This document shows positions 37,091-49,696 of a DNA stretch of 64,000 nucleotides, piece after piece. Made by a program: the position numbers and the translations under genes. The stretch comes from Cotesia glomerata (lineage: Eukaryota > Arthropoda > Insecta > Hymenoptera > Braconidae): positions 10,085,113 through 10,149,112 of the forward strand of contig NC_058163.1 of assembly GCF_020080835.1 (NCBI RefSeq). Reading direction: 5' to 3'. Below the pieces are notes generated by a model, which searched no databases, was not told where the DNA came from, and worked only from the letters and a program-made list of their open reading frames with translations. The number at the start of each line of letters is the position of its first letter. Within the stretch, counting starts at the first letter, position 1.

Positions 37091-39440
37091 TGAAACGGAA
37101 TTGTTTTGTTTCCCTTGGTCGCCCCTTTTTACTCTTAAGGGCGCCACTGGATTTTTGGACTCAGTATCCAGAAACTGGACCAGAACATGGAGTATTATGT
37201 CAGGGTCGTGAGAGATTGTTGAAAGGAAACTAAAATTTAGACACAGTAATTCGTTTAACAAAATTCTTTATTTTCCACTCCCTTTTTTAGTTGAAATAAT
37301 GGCCAAGATAACACCATATAAAATTTCATGGATAACAATCACACTCACTCTCACTCTCAAACGGTATATTTCACGCTGTCCAGCTAGACCCTCACGTGGT
37401 TGCAGTACCCGATGCCTACTGGACTCTCACGGTACTCTATCTACTTCGCGTCGTCCCCTGGACCTCTAACGCTACTCTAACTTAGTTCGCGCGGTCTCAC
37501 GGACTCTCACGCCGCTGAGCTGGACCCGGACGTGACTGCACACGTTGTCCACACAGCGCACGCTGTCCCCCAAACTTCACGCTACTCTAAGAGAACTACC
37601 CCGAAGCAGGATAGCCCCTTTTCTCACACACAAACACACTCTATTCCAATTCCAATAATAACAATAATAATAACGCTTGAATTCCAATTTATAACTAATT
37701 TCCAGAATATTATTTTCCTAATTAATATTTCTAAAATTCTTATTCATCATTTTCCGAATTATAAATCACAAATTCCTATTATATAAATTACTGCCGTATC
37801 TTCAATTTCTACAACAATAATTATCCAAATTAAAATTCCAATTCATCGAGGATTAAATCCATTCATTGTGTCCGAGAAATTACTAAATAAATTTTAATCT
37901 TTATTTTAACAAAATTAAATAAATTCCTATGATCGAGTAAACTTAAATCTTTTATATTATTTAATTTAATCCAAATTATTTTATTTCAAGCTATTTTATT
38001 TAATCCAGTAATCAGCAGTAAATTTTACTAAATTTATTTTCCAACGCAAAAGTGAAATTTGACAAAAGATTATTCTATTGTATTTTTATTATGTGTTTCT
38101 TAAAACTTAATATTTCATTTTACTTGAGTTTATTTTATTTCAAACGAACGGAGACAATTTTGTTTCGACCTTGAATGTCCTCTACTCAGCGTTCTCGCGC
38201 GGGACAAGATGGCTGACGCTCTCGCTCGGTCTTGCGTCTCTGTCGCAAGTTTTAGTGTAATTTTTTTTGACGAATTTTTACAATTTTTATTTTCTACTCT
38301 AACTTGACAGTTCTATTGATTCTAATGATAATTCCTGATTCTAGAGTTAATTTCCATTATGACAAATATTAAATAATGCGCCAAATAATTTATTACAAAT
38401 AATTTTAGATCGGAATAAATTGTAATTTTAAATAATTTTAATTTAGCGGTTTACTCAGTTTCATTGCTATTGGCTTAAGCCAAATTATTATTCAAAGATT
38501 TTCAATTAATAAATTTTACACATGGCGTAAAGATCTGGAATTAATAACCCGAACTAAATGCCTAGTATTATTAACCCCGACAGGCCTACGTGTAAAATTC
38601 GTAATGACCGAGACGAATTATTTTCCCTAAACAAATTAATCAATAACCCGAAACCTGTCCTGGTATTATTAATTAATTGTTTTATAATTTTCTCTAGTAT
38701 TAATATTAAATCTGATTAATTAATTTATTGACTAGCGATTGTGACCGAACGCGAAATGGCGGTGACCTTCAGCCGACGTGTTGCCTGGCTGACGCCACAG
38801 ACCCGAGGATTAAAATCAGACATGATATTTGTACCTGGAGTTTTTTTTTTCGTTTTTATATTCTAAATACTCGTGCACTCCCTCGAAGAGCTGCGACTCC
38901 TTTTGTCCAGGGTGGTGTAACTTTCTCCTCGGATAAATCCTCGGCAAATACCTCCTCGGATCGATCTGCTTGGCGGCAAAACTCTGGTCACCGTCACTCG
39001 TGCTCTGGGTATTTTCTCAAGCCTGTAACCGCAAATCAGCATTAGAAATTATTACAATTTAGAATTAATTTACGCAAGCTGGCAGGCGGCCTAGCAAGCA
39101 ATAAATTAATTGAGTTTTTATCGCTTCGTTCCACTTAAAGGTGAGCGAAATAAAATAATTACCTGTGCTCTGCGTTCTTACAAAAATTTGCGATGCGTCC
39201 AGTGAGACTGTTCGGTCACAATGAATCTTCGTGGTCTTGTCGTTGTAGTTCTTTCTTCACTCTGTTTTCCCCACTCTCTCTCTCTCAGCGCCAGCGCTTC
39301 CCCCTCGGGGACTTATTTATTACTTATAGCTAGAGGCACGAGTACTTCGGAGCAGAGCGCTCTGTGATCCGTCGATAAACTAACTGGCGCAGGCCAGGAA
39401 CCACACATGGGTAATACAGGGACTGTAACACTCCGTTACA
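37091..39440 (-). repeat. 5' LTR of the Gypsy element
   Basis: 2350 bp, nearly identical to 29616-31967, with the same TG...CA ends. It would carry the element's promoter and start of transcription on the minus strand. Confidence 0.92.
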
Positions 39441-39444
39441 GAAC

Positions 39445-39625
39445 ACACACAAAATCCATGATAAAAGGGCATAACATGGTAACAAGCTTATGTGTTGGCG
39501 TATTTTTAGGTAAACACAAACAAATCACGGATATAATGTCGCGGATATAGTGACGTAGAACCCTGGTAAGGGTTTACGTCACTATATCCGAAGTTATTAT
39601 ATCCGCGATATTATACTCGCTACGC
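39445..39625. repeat. older repeat at the Gypsy insertion site, with a strong hairpin
   Basis: The sequence right of the target duplication shares phrases (aacaagcttatgtgttggc, ccatgataaaaggg) with 6600-6710. At 39542-39590 the arms cggatatagtgacgta and tacgtcactatatccg pair around a short loop, and outer arms extend the fold to about 39525-39611. Confidence 0.6.
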
Positions 39626-40033
39626 TAGTCCGGATAAATAACTCGGTCTTTATAATAATTCGCCCATAGCCTCAAACTTGTGACGTCACTTCAAGCCGTC
39701 AAAATCCCTATCTTTGCGCATGTGTATCGAAAAAAACTATTTTGAGTATTGGTCCTCATGAAGGAACTTTTGAAAAATTTTGCTATATTTCGACTCAGCT
39801 CATCAAGCGGATTCAGAAAATGCATATGGTTCAAAAGTTTATAGGGGAAAGGCGGGCAAAACGGGCTACTCTTTTATATGTAAAAGTATATGATAGCAAT
39901 TCATAAAATTTTTAAAAATCTCAAAAATTATCACTTTTACTTTTTTTTCGCACAATAACAACTAAACGTAATATCCTATTAAATTTCTGTTAATTGCATC
40001 TAAAAGCTTGATAAATGAGTTCTAAGTTGCATA

Positions 40034-40488
40034 CACTGATAGAAAATTTATGTTGACTCAAGAGATAGTTTTTTGATCTAAGAAATTATTTTGGAAGACA
40101 AATGATTATTTTGCTTTAAGAATTTCTTGTCTTTATTTAGATTTTCTTGGCTTAAGAGCTATAATCTTCAATCGATACATTTGAGTTTTTCAATCAAAAT
40201 AACATTATCGTTTAAAAAACTTAAAATAATTCATCAAAGTATATTTCAAAAACTAAATAGTCTTTAATTGTTATACCAAAAAAAAATTATTTCTTGGAAA
40301 TAAGTAAATTAATGACTCAAAAAAAAAGCCATTCTTAACACAAGTCGGTAACATCTTGAATCAATGTTATCGCCTATCTTGAACCAAGAGACAAAAATTC
40401 TTGAAAGAAATATATCTATATCTAGTTTCAAGAGTTCAAGTTTTGAAGAAAAAAAGTTTCTTGAATCAAGATTGTTTTTCTATCAGTG
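40034..40488. mobile_element. MITE in intron 3, TA duplication
   Basis: TA flanks (40032-40033, 40489-40490) bound inverted ends CACTGATAGAAAAT and TTTTTCTATCAGTG. Cttgactcaag-like words recur in both orientations. 455 bp, non-coding. Confidence 0.75.
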
Positions 40489-40850
40489 TATCTATCCATC
40501 GGTCTAAACCAAAAATTACCTACTCTCTCTCTCTCTCTGTCTATCTAAAGAAATTTTACTTTTGCATTCGTTTTATAATAGATAATTATTTTATTAATAA
40601 TTTGAAAATTATTATTTCAGTCATAATGACATATACGCGGATCAAAATTGTAGTGTCTATTGATTACTTTAGATGTATACTATTTATTTAAACATTTGAA
40701 CGATGTACCTGGTATACGTAAACGTATTTTTTTTTTTGTATACGATCGTAGTAGTTTGTTTTTTATTCATTATGAAATCTACTTCCATTTTGGCCGCCGA
40801 ATGGCCTTTTTATAACTTATTTGCTAAATCGGATCTTTCATTTTATCCAG

Positions 40851-41304
40851 GTAAATTGGTTATTAATGGGCACAAGCATGGCTAATAGACTTCTTAAATC
40901 TGGCGTCATTGGTAAATATAATGTAACTTCTGTTACATCACTTCTTGTTGGTGGAGCACCATTGAAAGAAGAATCACAAGCAGAACTTCAAAAAGCATTC
41001 CAAAATTCTTTAGTACTACAAGCGTATGGTAAATACAAATTCTCTCAAATAAGCTTCCAATTCATTTATAAATTTTTTTTAGGTACAACTGAACTATGTG
41101 GAATAGGAACTAGGCAAGAAAAAGATTACAAAAAAAATTCTGTTGGAACTATCGCCAGTAATATACAAATTAAGATAATAGATCCAGAGACGGGGAAAAT
41201 TTTAGGTCCCAATGAAAAAGGTGAAGCTTGTATCAAGTCACCTATAATGATGACTCAGTACATTAATAACCCAGAAAAAACAAAACAAGCGATTGATGCT
41301 GAAG
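40851..41304 (+). CDS. acyl-CoA synthetase, luciferase/4CL-like (exons 4 and 5), C-terminal part missing
   Basis: Exon 4 is 40851-41028, after a good acceptor (tctttcattttatccag), and continues phase 0 from exon 3: ...EKYK then VNWLLMGTSMANRLLK. It contains SLLVGGAPLKEES. Exon 5 is 41083-41304 and joins to give YGTTELCG, the second conserved signature of the family, then ends DAEG at a GTAATT donor. The visible exons total 1225 bases, about 408 residues. Family members have roughly 540. The expected TGD motif and C-terminal domain with the catalytic Lys are not found in the window; repeats begin a few bases after the donor. Either the last intron is long and the exons lie beyond 46.7 kb or in the gap, or the gene is truncated. 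Confidence 0.85.
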
Positions 41305-41317
41305 GTAATTTCTGAAA

Positions 41318-42845
41318 AAAAACGGTTGACCCTAAAGGCCATCCCTGCAACTTTCCACTAATTCCATACCCAAGCGCTTAACATTTTACTTATTTTGTTT
41401 TTGAGCTCTTCGAGCTGAAATTTTAAGTTATATAAAAAAAAACGATCATTTAAAAATTTTTAATGGCTATAACTTTTAAAATGTGTTTTTCGATTTTAAT
41501 TTTCACTAGAATTGAATTTTGCGCGTACAAGCGCGCGCCTGAGTATAGCATTTGTCTATATTTTCATGCTTATGATATTAAAACAGTGATATATACCTTG
41601 GCAGGTTTTGTGACCCCCTAGCCAAAGTATACTATTTGCGCCAGAGATGGTCTGGACGCCACCAGAAGAATTTATCGATGTTGAATTCACTCGGCCTCCT
41701 GGAACCGAGTTACTTCAGCCAGCTTACACTCAGGGAGTGGGTAATCCAAAACTTGATTCGGTCACAGAATACAACTTAATTAATTAATTATTACTAAGTG
41801 AGAGGAAAGAGGCTCGGTTGTTGAAATTATTGGCACATATATAACAATAAACAAATTTATTTCCAATGACTCGACAATGAACTATTTAATCAAACTGAAT
41901 AAAGGAGAAGGCTCGCAAGGAACCCCTCGGATCTACTCCTCCTTTGAATCTACGCGACGACTTTATTTTAATTAACAAGCAAATTATTTGACCAATTTAG
42001 TTAATGAATTTAATAATAATCAAAACCCAAACAATTGATTAAACGAAGTTAAGGCAGCTTACGTCGCGGTTCCGTGAAATTAAGTCATCCTCAGTAGGTA
42101 GGCTCTCCATGAACAATCCCCAGAAGTAGAATAAATAAATTAATGGCCTGGTCTTCGCCATAGCCTGATTAACACACAACTGAACAACTTCTAGGATGCT
42201 AACCAGTTAGCTCGCAGACCAAAAACTAACTAAACTAAACTATCACTAACTGAGCCGACCCCGTCTTCGCTAGTACAACTCGCTCCGTCTGGATGATAAT
42301 TTGGCCCTTGGCTTCTTTGGAGATCCTTAGAGTTGGACGCTCGAAGATCGACTGCCTAACGACTCGCTCAACTGACTCGAGCTAGGCCCCAAGCTCCCCA
42401 CTCCGAGAACTAAGACTAGCGACAGCGCTGCCGAGTGTCTAAAAATGAAACTGACGAAGGCCGGTACGCAAGGCTTCTGCACGAGCACGAGTATATCAAA
42501 ATGCACTGTTACAATATATTGGACCAATCATGTTACGAATAGTTTGATGCCACACATTTCATCTCAATATTATTTTGAGATAGATAGAAGTTTCATAGAA
42601 CACAATTGTTTGAATTTTCAAATTGAAATAACTTGTGAATGAATAAACCGATTTTCTCGCGATTTACGGCATTCAACACAGTTTTGTGAGTTCTTTAAAT
42701 AATCTTAGAGCGCGAACTGTTCAGACTGAAAATTTCATAGAAATTCTGAAAAAACCTTTTTTTCAATTTTTTTCGACAACGATAGCTCACGAACGAATCA
42801 ACCGATTTTGACTGGACCGACGGCAATCAACGTGGTTCCCGCCAC
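41318..42845 (+). repeat. CA-family repeat copy interrupted by about 1 kb of other sequence
   Basis: The 5' part (aacggttgaccctaaaggcc, gagctcttcgagct) ends near 41480-41560 and the family resumes near 42571 (gatagaagtttcatagaac) to about 42845, without reaching the CA tract. The intervening 41570-42560 is richer in G and C, encodes nothing I recognise and has AATAAA signals on its minus strand. A minus-strand solo LTR is possible, but I found no matching target duplication. Confidence 0.5.
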
Positions 42846-43356
42846 GAACCTTAAGCTCATATCGCAATATCGTCGTTGTCAGAAAATCGCCACTTTGCGG
42901 CCATATGACATAAATTACTATTTTACAATCTCTGGCTTACGCAAGAAATCTCTGAATTTCGATAACTGCTAGCGTCAGATTCTATACCTATGGGTTTTGC
43001 TACAGATACTTGTAACAGATTTCAATTGCAACCCGAGTCGAAATCTCAGGTCTGTTTTCATCCTATTGAGAATAGTTCCAAACCCATTGAAGTCTCATTT
43101 ACCGCCTAAAACGAGGCCTGTTTTGGGCGTAGATGACGGTGTCGGAAAATAAATACGATCAAACCAGACCTCAGCAGTCCCATTTTGATCGTAAAGGTTA
43201 TTAAAAGATGTACGATTATTATTATTTTTTAACAACTTATTCATTATTATTATTATACCACCGACATCTTGTTTTTCATAGCCGCGAAAATTCGAATTAT
43301 TTTTGTTGTTACTAATATTATCAATATATACGTGAATATAAACTAATTGATAATGT
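42846..43356. other. non-coding sequence
   Basis: Searched for the missing C-terminal exons of the acyl-CoA synthetase; none seen. Confidence 0.55.
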
Positions 43357-44523
43357 TATTTATCTTGGTCTTTGATATTAAAAAAAAAAAATTCGATTAT
43401 TATTTAAATTTTCATTGTTTGTTTAATAAACAATTTGTTATAAACAAATTAATTATCTCTTGGTATTTTTTTTCTTTTTCTACTGAAAAAAACAAAAACA
43501 ACCACGTATTATTTAAAAAAAAAAATTTATTTATATTTTTTATTGAACTTTTAATTTTCTGTTATCTTTAATTTCACCACTCTTATCTGGTTTTTTATGT
43601 TTAATTTTATTATAACTTTTTAACTAATGAAGAAACAAAGAAAAAATTGAAAACTTACTTATTCTTTATTAATTAAACAACAAATTAAGCCAAAATTTGA
43701 AGCTCTGACTCAATTATTTATTTAATTTATACTATTTGTTGATAAAAAAAATCTTTCAGAAAATGTTTTTTTCTACTTTTATGTCTAAATATCTTATAAA
43801 AAAATTTAACTATCAACTTACAACTTATGTAATTTTTTATTTAACGGATATTTATCAACAATTTCAGCTTATTAATTTTAGTTTTGCTCGGTTATTTTTT
43901 CAATTATGAATAAAAATAAGGTAGAAAAAAATTTTTTCTCCAAGTTTATTAGCCTAAGCATCTTAGTAACTAAAAATGTTATTTAATTTAAGTAAGTTTA
44001 TTTATAAAATATTGTTCACAAATAATATAAGGTATTTTTTAAATTATATTTTACAGTTGATAGTTAAATTAGTTTATAAGATATTTAGACATAAAAGTAG
44101 AAAAAAACATTTTCTTGAAGATTTTTTTTATCAACAAATGGTATAAATTAAATAAATAATTGAGTCAGAGCTACAAATTTTGGCTTAATTTGTTGTTTAA
44201 TTAATAAAGAATAATAAGTCTTAAATTTTTTCTTTGTATCTTCATTAGTTAAAAAGTTATAATAAAATTAAACATAAACAACCAGGTCAGAGTGGTGAAA
44301 TTAAAGATAACAGAAAATTGAAAGTTCAATAAAAAATATAAATAAATTTTTTTCTTTTTTAAATAATCCATGGTTGTTTTTGTTTTTTTAAGTAGAAAAA
44401 GAAAAAAAATACCAAGAGATCATTAATTTGTTTATAACAAATTGTTTATTAAATAAACAATGCAAATTGAAATAATAATCGAATTTTTTTTTTTTTTTAA
44501 TATCAAAGACCAAGATAAATAAT
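43357..44523. repeat. long inverted repeat, ~466-bp arms
   Basis: The left arm 43357-43822 (from atttatcttggtctttgatatt) and right arm 44054-44523 (ending aatatcaaagaccaagataaat) are inverted copies with small differences. A ~230-bp spacer separates them. The arms are AT-rich and non-coding. Pieces of the right arm recur at 45550-45735 and 46150-46350. Confidence 0.75.
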
Positions 44524-45124
44524 GATTTTTAAAACAAAAATGCTTCCTTAATTTTCATAATAAGTGGTGAAAAAAAATTGTTATTTAACAAATGCGTTTT
44601 TAAGCAATAAAAAAATTTTTTTAAGAAACGGTTTTTTTTTTAATCCTAATTATCATCAAAGATTACGTTATCAAAAAAAAATTTTTAATTATCTTATAAA
44701 CAACGCATTTATTTATAACAATTTTTCAAACAATAGAAGATAAAAATTATTAAAAATCATTTTTAAGTAGCTTCTGATCATAAGAAAACGGATCAATAAT
44801 AATATTATAAAAAAAAAAATTTTTTTTCAATGTTTAATAAAGCTTTGTAATTTTTCCCCTCAGTAAATTGTTAATAACAAAACGAAAATTAACAATTTTT
44901 TAATTTTTCTAACGGGAATCTATTCTAAAACCTTTGAAAAATAGCTCCACGAAAGGAAAAAATTCTCAGATTAATAGTTTAACAATTATCGCACTTGCAA
45001 TATTAATGTTTGTGCGACAAAAAATTGTTAATTAATTAATGGATAACTTATTGAAAAATCACGATAAAAATTTTTTGACCACGGATTATTGTTCATTGAT
45101 CTATCCTGCAGGCGCCTGAATTTT
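44524..45124. other. AT-rich non-coding sequence
   Basis: Long A and T runs; no gene recognised. Confidence 0.6.
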
Positions 45125-46336
45125 TTTAATTTTTAATTTTCATATTTAATAAGTTTAAATAATATTTATTCATTAAAGGTCCGAAGGGGGCGTGGCTTGC
45201 GTGAGTCGGAGTACCCGTTTTCGAGCATATTTTCAACCCTCTGGGAAAATTATAAATATTAGTCCTACAATTCCGGGAGTAAAGACTTTTTTTATGAAAT
45301 TTCCTCCTCTTTTTGAATCTTTTTTCAAATTTGAATTATCCCAAATAGTTTGTGAGATATTGACAAAAAATCAAACCCCTTTTTTTGTTTACTTAATTGT
45401 TTATAACTATTTCAATTTTTGCGAGCGGGCTTAACATTTTTTCAAAAACTATCTACATGCCATTCCGAATCGAATGACACCTCAATCATAATTTTTGGAG
45501 AAGGCGAAAAAATTTTGACCTAAAAGGCACTTGTTAACTAGACTAAATAGAAAATTGAAGGTTCGATAAAAAATATGTAATTTTTTTTTTAATAATACAT
45601 GGTTGTTTTGTTTTTTAAGTAGAAAAAGAGAAACAAAATACAAAGAGATAATTCATTTGCTTATAAAAAATTGTTTATTGAGTAAACAATGAAAATTTAA
45701 ATAATTATCGATCTTTTTTAATATCAAATTTTTAATTTTTAATTTTCATATTTAATAAGTTTTAAATAATATTTATTCATTAAAGGTCCGAAGGGGCGTG
45801 GCTTGCGCGAGTCGGAGTACCCGTTTTCGAGCATATTTTCAACCCTCTGGGAAAATTATAAATATTGGTCCTACAATTCCGGCAGTCAAGACTTTTTTTA
45901 TGAAATTTCCTCCTCTTTTTGAATCTTTTTTCAAATTTGAATTATCCCAAATAGTTTGTGAGATATTGACAAAAAATCAAACCCCTTTTTTTGTTTACTT
46001 AATTGTTTATAACTATTTCAATTTTTGCGAGCGGGCTTAACATTTTTTCAAAAACTATCTACATGCCATTCCGAATCGAATGACACCTCAATCATAATTT
46101 TCGGAGAAGGCGAAAAAATTTTGACCTAAAAGGCACTTGTTAACTAGACTAAATAGAAAATTGAAGGTTCGATAAAAAATATGTAATTTTTTTTTTAATA
46201 ATACATGGTTGTTTTTGTTTTTTTAAGTAGAAAAAGAAACAAAATACAAAGAGATAATTCATTTGCTTATAAAAAATTGTTTATTGAGTAAACAATGAAA
46301 ATTTAAATAATTATCGATCTTTTTTAATATCAAAGA
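45125..46336 (+). repeat. 606-bp unit duplicated in tandem
   Basis: Two near-identical units sit head to tail (offset 606 bases, for example gcgtggcttgcg at 45190 and 45796). Each begins with tttttaattttcatatttaataag and ends with a piece of the neighbouring inverted-repeat arm. Each holds an 80-codon open frame (45192-45434, 45798-46040) with no recognisable domain. That frame is probably incidental, since the duplicates differ mainly by scattered changes. Confidence 0.8.
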
Positions 46337-46457
46337 CCCAGATAAATGATGATTTAAAAAAAAAAAAGGTTCCTTAATTTTCATAAGAAGTGGTAAAAAA
46401 AATTGTTATTTAACAGATGCAGGCTAACTTATAACCCACCTCAAACAAGACATTGAT

Positions 46458-46532
46458 ATGTCGGCCGTAGTGTAGTGCGTAAGCGATAGTCTGGCGAGCG
46501 TTAGGTTGTAGGTTCGAATCTCGGGTAGGGCA
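46458..46532 (+). repeat. tRNA-like / SINE-like segment
   Basis: gccgtagtgtagtgcgtaagc resembles an A box region and GTAGGTTCGAATCTCG a B box. The ends pair poorly as an acceptor stem. It resembles, but is not identical to, the tRNA-like segments of the elements at 7718 and 9870. It is most likely a tRNA-derived repeat. Confidence 0.5.
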
Positions 46533-46727
46533 AAAATATTTAATAAGTTAAGCGTATGTGTAATATATAACCTAAGTGTGTAGCGTGATTATATCTCTAT
46601 AAAGCGAATAAAAGTCACCTCTCCTGACTTTGAACCTATAACATCCTACCTCCATCTACAATCCAGAGTAAAAAAAAATAAAAATTTTGCTTTGAAAATT
46701 ATAAAAAAAAAAAAATATATGACCACA

Positions 46728-46827
46728 NNNNNNNNNNNNNNNNNNNNNNNNNNNNNNNNNNNNNNNNNNNNNNNNNNNNNNNNNNNNNNNNNNNNNNNNN
46801 NNNNNNNNNNNNNNNNNNNNNNNNNNN
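46728..46827. other. assembly gap (100 N)
   Basis: Exactly 100 N, the usual placeholder for a gap of unknown size. Confidence 0.98.
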
Positions 46828-47036
46828 AAATGGGAATTTTCTATTGTTAACGCCCCCGCAACCCCCCTTGTGGGTGGAATTTCGTAAAATCCGTTCTTAG
46901 CTGACCTCTACTCGGCGAAAGGAATATTCCTACCAAATTTCAAGTCGCTACGCCTTATGGTTCCAGAGATATCGTGATGAGTGACTATCTATATCTATAG
47001 AAAGTCTCCTATATATATATAGATATATATATATTA

Positions 47037-49538
47037 GGGTGCTTCATTTGAGACGACTATTTTTTTTTTCTCACTCCATTGACGAAATATTGTTCTGAAC
47101 ATAGAAAAAAAAATTCTTACCAAGGGATAGTTCTTAATTTCAATTTTAAGTACTCGCTGGATGAATTTAAAGTTTTCCCATATAATTAACCCGTTAAAAT
47201 AATTTTTTTTGCTTAAATTATCTATAGCATAGCGACATTTCATGATATTCATTTAACCATGGGCAGAAGTTGTAGAGGAATCCTTCCTCTTTAAAAGCTC
47301 TGACAGCTTATTTCCAATTATGAGTTACCTCGCCAGTAAAAAATTGTACATTCGATTTTTGCTCAAAAGTCGTGGTTTTTTTATTTTTTCTCCTAAACTA
47401 TTGATCTGATACCTAAATTGCAAAGGACCTTTTTTGTAAAGAATTCAATTTTCTATAAGATAGATTGATAGCTGAACTCTTTCAATAAATTGCCTCTGAG
47501 ATAAATTTCATTAATTACAAGAAAACAATAAATGACACTATTTTATCGTAATTTTTATACTTTTTAATAAAACAACAGTTGATAAAAAAAATTATAACAT
47601 TATATATTTTTATAATCAAATATTGTGATATCGTTATAATGCCTAAATTTTTAACATTTTTAATTGTCTGACAAATATTCTAATAAATATAGTTGTTACA
47701 TAGAATATATCCAAAATATATGATCATACATAACTCCGGCACACAAAAAAAGTGGTATGTACTTTGGATTGCACCTACCTATCGAAATGAATATTGACCC
47801 ACTGAATCCAAATTTCAAGCCCGTTTGACCCGGTAACCCTCCAATTTTGAGCATAATGCAAAAAACCCAAAAAAAATGCATAAAACTGCAGTCACAGCGA
47901 TGAAAAAATTCTTGTGGACCCGGATCAAGTATGATTCTTTTGGATTTTAATTTACTGAATCTAAATCTGAACGTTAATTAGCCCAGTGCCCCGTTAACGT
48001 TTAAAAATTAAAAAAATCTCAAAAAACCGAAAAAATTGGGAAAATTGCAGTTACAAATTTGAAAAAAAAAAACTTGTAAAACACGATTAAATACTATTCT
48101 TGTATTTTTCCACGCATGAAATACAAAAGAGAATAACAAACGGAAGAAAAATTTACGGCGTAGATCGTTTGAGAACAAAAGAGTTCGATTTCAATGAAGA
48201 ACAGTTTGAAATTCGAGAAAATCGTTCTCTTTATTCTAGTTATATATCATTTTTTATAGATATTAAAATTTTTTATATTTTCAGAATCTTAATTTATATT
48301 TTATGCGTAAAAAAACACAAAAAAAATATTTAATCATGTTTTATAGATTTTTTCTCATATTTATAGCTGCGATTTTCCCGATTTTTTTGGTTTATTGAGA
48401 TTTTTTTTAATTTTAAAACGTTAACGGGGCAAGAAAACTTCAGATTCAAATTCAGTGGAACAAAATACATGAAAATCATACTCAATCTGAGTCCAAAAAA
48501 ATTTTTATCTCTATAACTTCAATTTTTCATGATTTATTGCAATTTTTTTGGGTTTTTCGTTTTTTATTTCAAATTTGGTCGGTTCAGCAGGCTAATTAAC
48601 GTTCACATTTAGATTCATTAAATTGGAATACATAAAAATCATACTTGATCCGGGTCCACAAGAATTTTTTCATCGCTGTGACTACAGTTTTATGCATTTT
48701 TTTTTAGGTTTTTTGCATTATGCTCAAAATTGGAGGGTTACCGGGTCAAACGGGCTTGAAATTCGGATTCAGTGGGTCAATATTCATTTCGATAGGTAGG
48801 TGCAATCCAAAGTACATACCACTTTTTTTTGTGTGCCGGAGTTATGTATGATCATATATTTTGGATATATTCTATGTAACAACTATATTTATTAGAATAT
48901 TTGTCAGACAATTAAAAATTTTAAAAATTTAGGCATTATAACGATATCACAATATTTGATTATAAAAATATACAATGTTATAATTTTTTTTATTAACTGT
49001 TGTTTTATTAAAAAGTATAAAAATTACGATAAAATAGTGTCATTTATTGTTTTTTTGTAATTAATGAAATTTATCTCAGAGGCAATTTGTTGAAAGGGTT
49101 CAGCTATCAATCTATCTTATAGAAAATTGAATTCTTTACAAAAAAGGTCCTTTGCAATTTAGGTGTCAGATCAATAGTTTAGGAGAAAAAATAAAAAAAC
49201 TACGACTTTTGAGCAAAAATCGAATGTACAATTTTTTACTGGCGAGGTAACTCATAAATTGGAAATAAGCTGTCAGAGCTTTTAAAGAGGAAGGATTCCT
49301 CTACAACTTCTGCCCATGGTCAAATGAATATCATGAAATGTCGCTATGCTATAGATAATTTAAGCAAAAAAAATTATTTTAACGGGTTAATTATATGGGA
49401 AAACTTTAAATTTATCCAGCGAGTACTTAAAATTGAAATTAAGAACTATCCCTTGGTGAGAATTTTTTTTTCTATGTTCAGAACAATATTTCGTCAATGG
49501 AGTGAGAAAAAAAAATAGTCGTCTCAAATGAAGCACCC
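47037..49538. mobile_element. 2.5-kb near-palindromic fold-back element, TA duplication
   Basis: It starts GGGTGCTTCATTTGAGACG and ends with the exact complement, flanked by TA (47035-47036, 49539-49540). The arms run roughly 47037-47980 and 48595-49538 with only scattered mismatches. The central ~600 bp continues the inverted symmetry more loosely (gccccgttaacg / cgttaacggggc). The frames at 47034-47252 (minus) and 49324-49518 (plus) are the same arm sequence and do not indicate a gene. No transposase seen. Confidence 0.85.
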
Positions 49539-49696
49539 TAATATATATATATATATATTTCTCCACTTATTTATATTATTTATATAATTAATTATCAACG
49601 CGTGTATACAGCAACAATCTCTATATTAATCACAACTTATTAATTAGTAATACAAAAATAATTAGTTATTTAATTGTTAAAGTAGCATCACATGTA

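Larger units (their letters stand above)
29616..39440 (-). mobile_element. Gypsy (Metaviridae) LTR retrotransposon, recently inserted in intron 3
   Basis: A 9825-bp element with 2.35-kb LTRs, TG...CA ends and a 4-bp target duplication GAAC (29612-29615 and 39441-39444). In element orientation (minus) the order is 5' LTR, primer binding site, gag, a -1 frameshift signal, protease, reverse transcriptase, RNase H, integrase, polypurine tract, 3' LTR. RT before integrase marks it as Gypsy/Ty3 and not Copia. No envelope frame is present. The LTRs differ at only a few positions, so insertion was recent, yet gag and pol carry disruptions. It lies antisense to the acyl-CoA synthetase gene. Confidence 0.93.

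Noticed and set aside
41570..42560. Second solo LTR inside the CA-family copy
   Set aside because: GC-richer insertion with AATAAA on the minus strand, but I found no TG...CA pair with a matching target duplication, so it is left as an unidentified insertion.
47034..49518. A 64-72 residue frame present twice in opposite orientation
   Set aside because: It is the arm of the fold-back element read from both ends, AT-rich and without a known domain.
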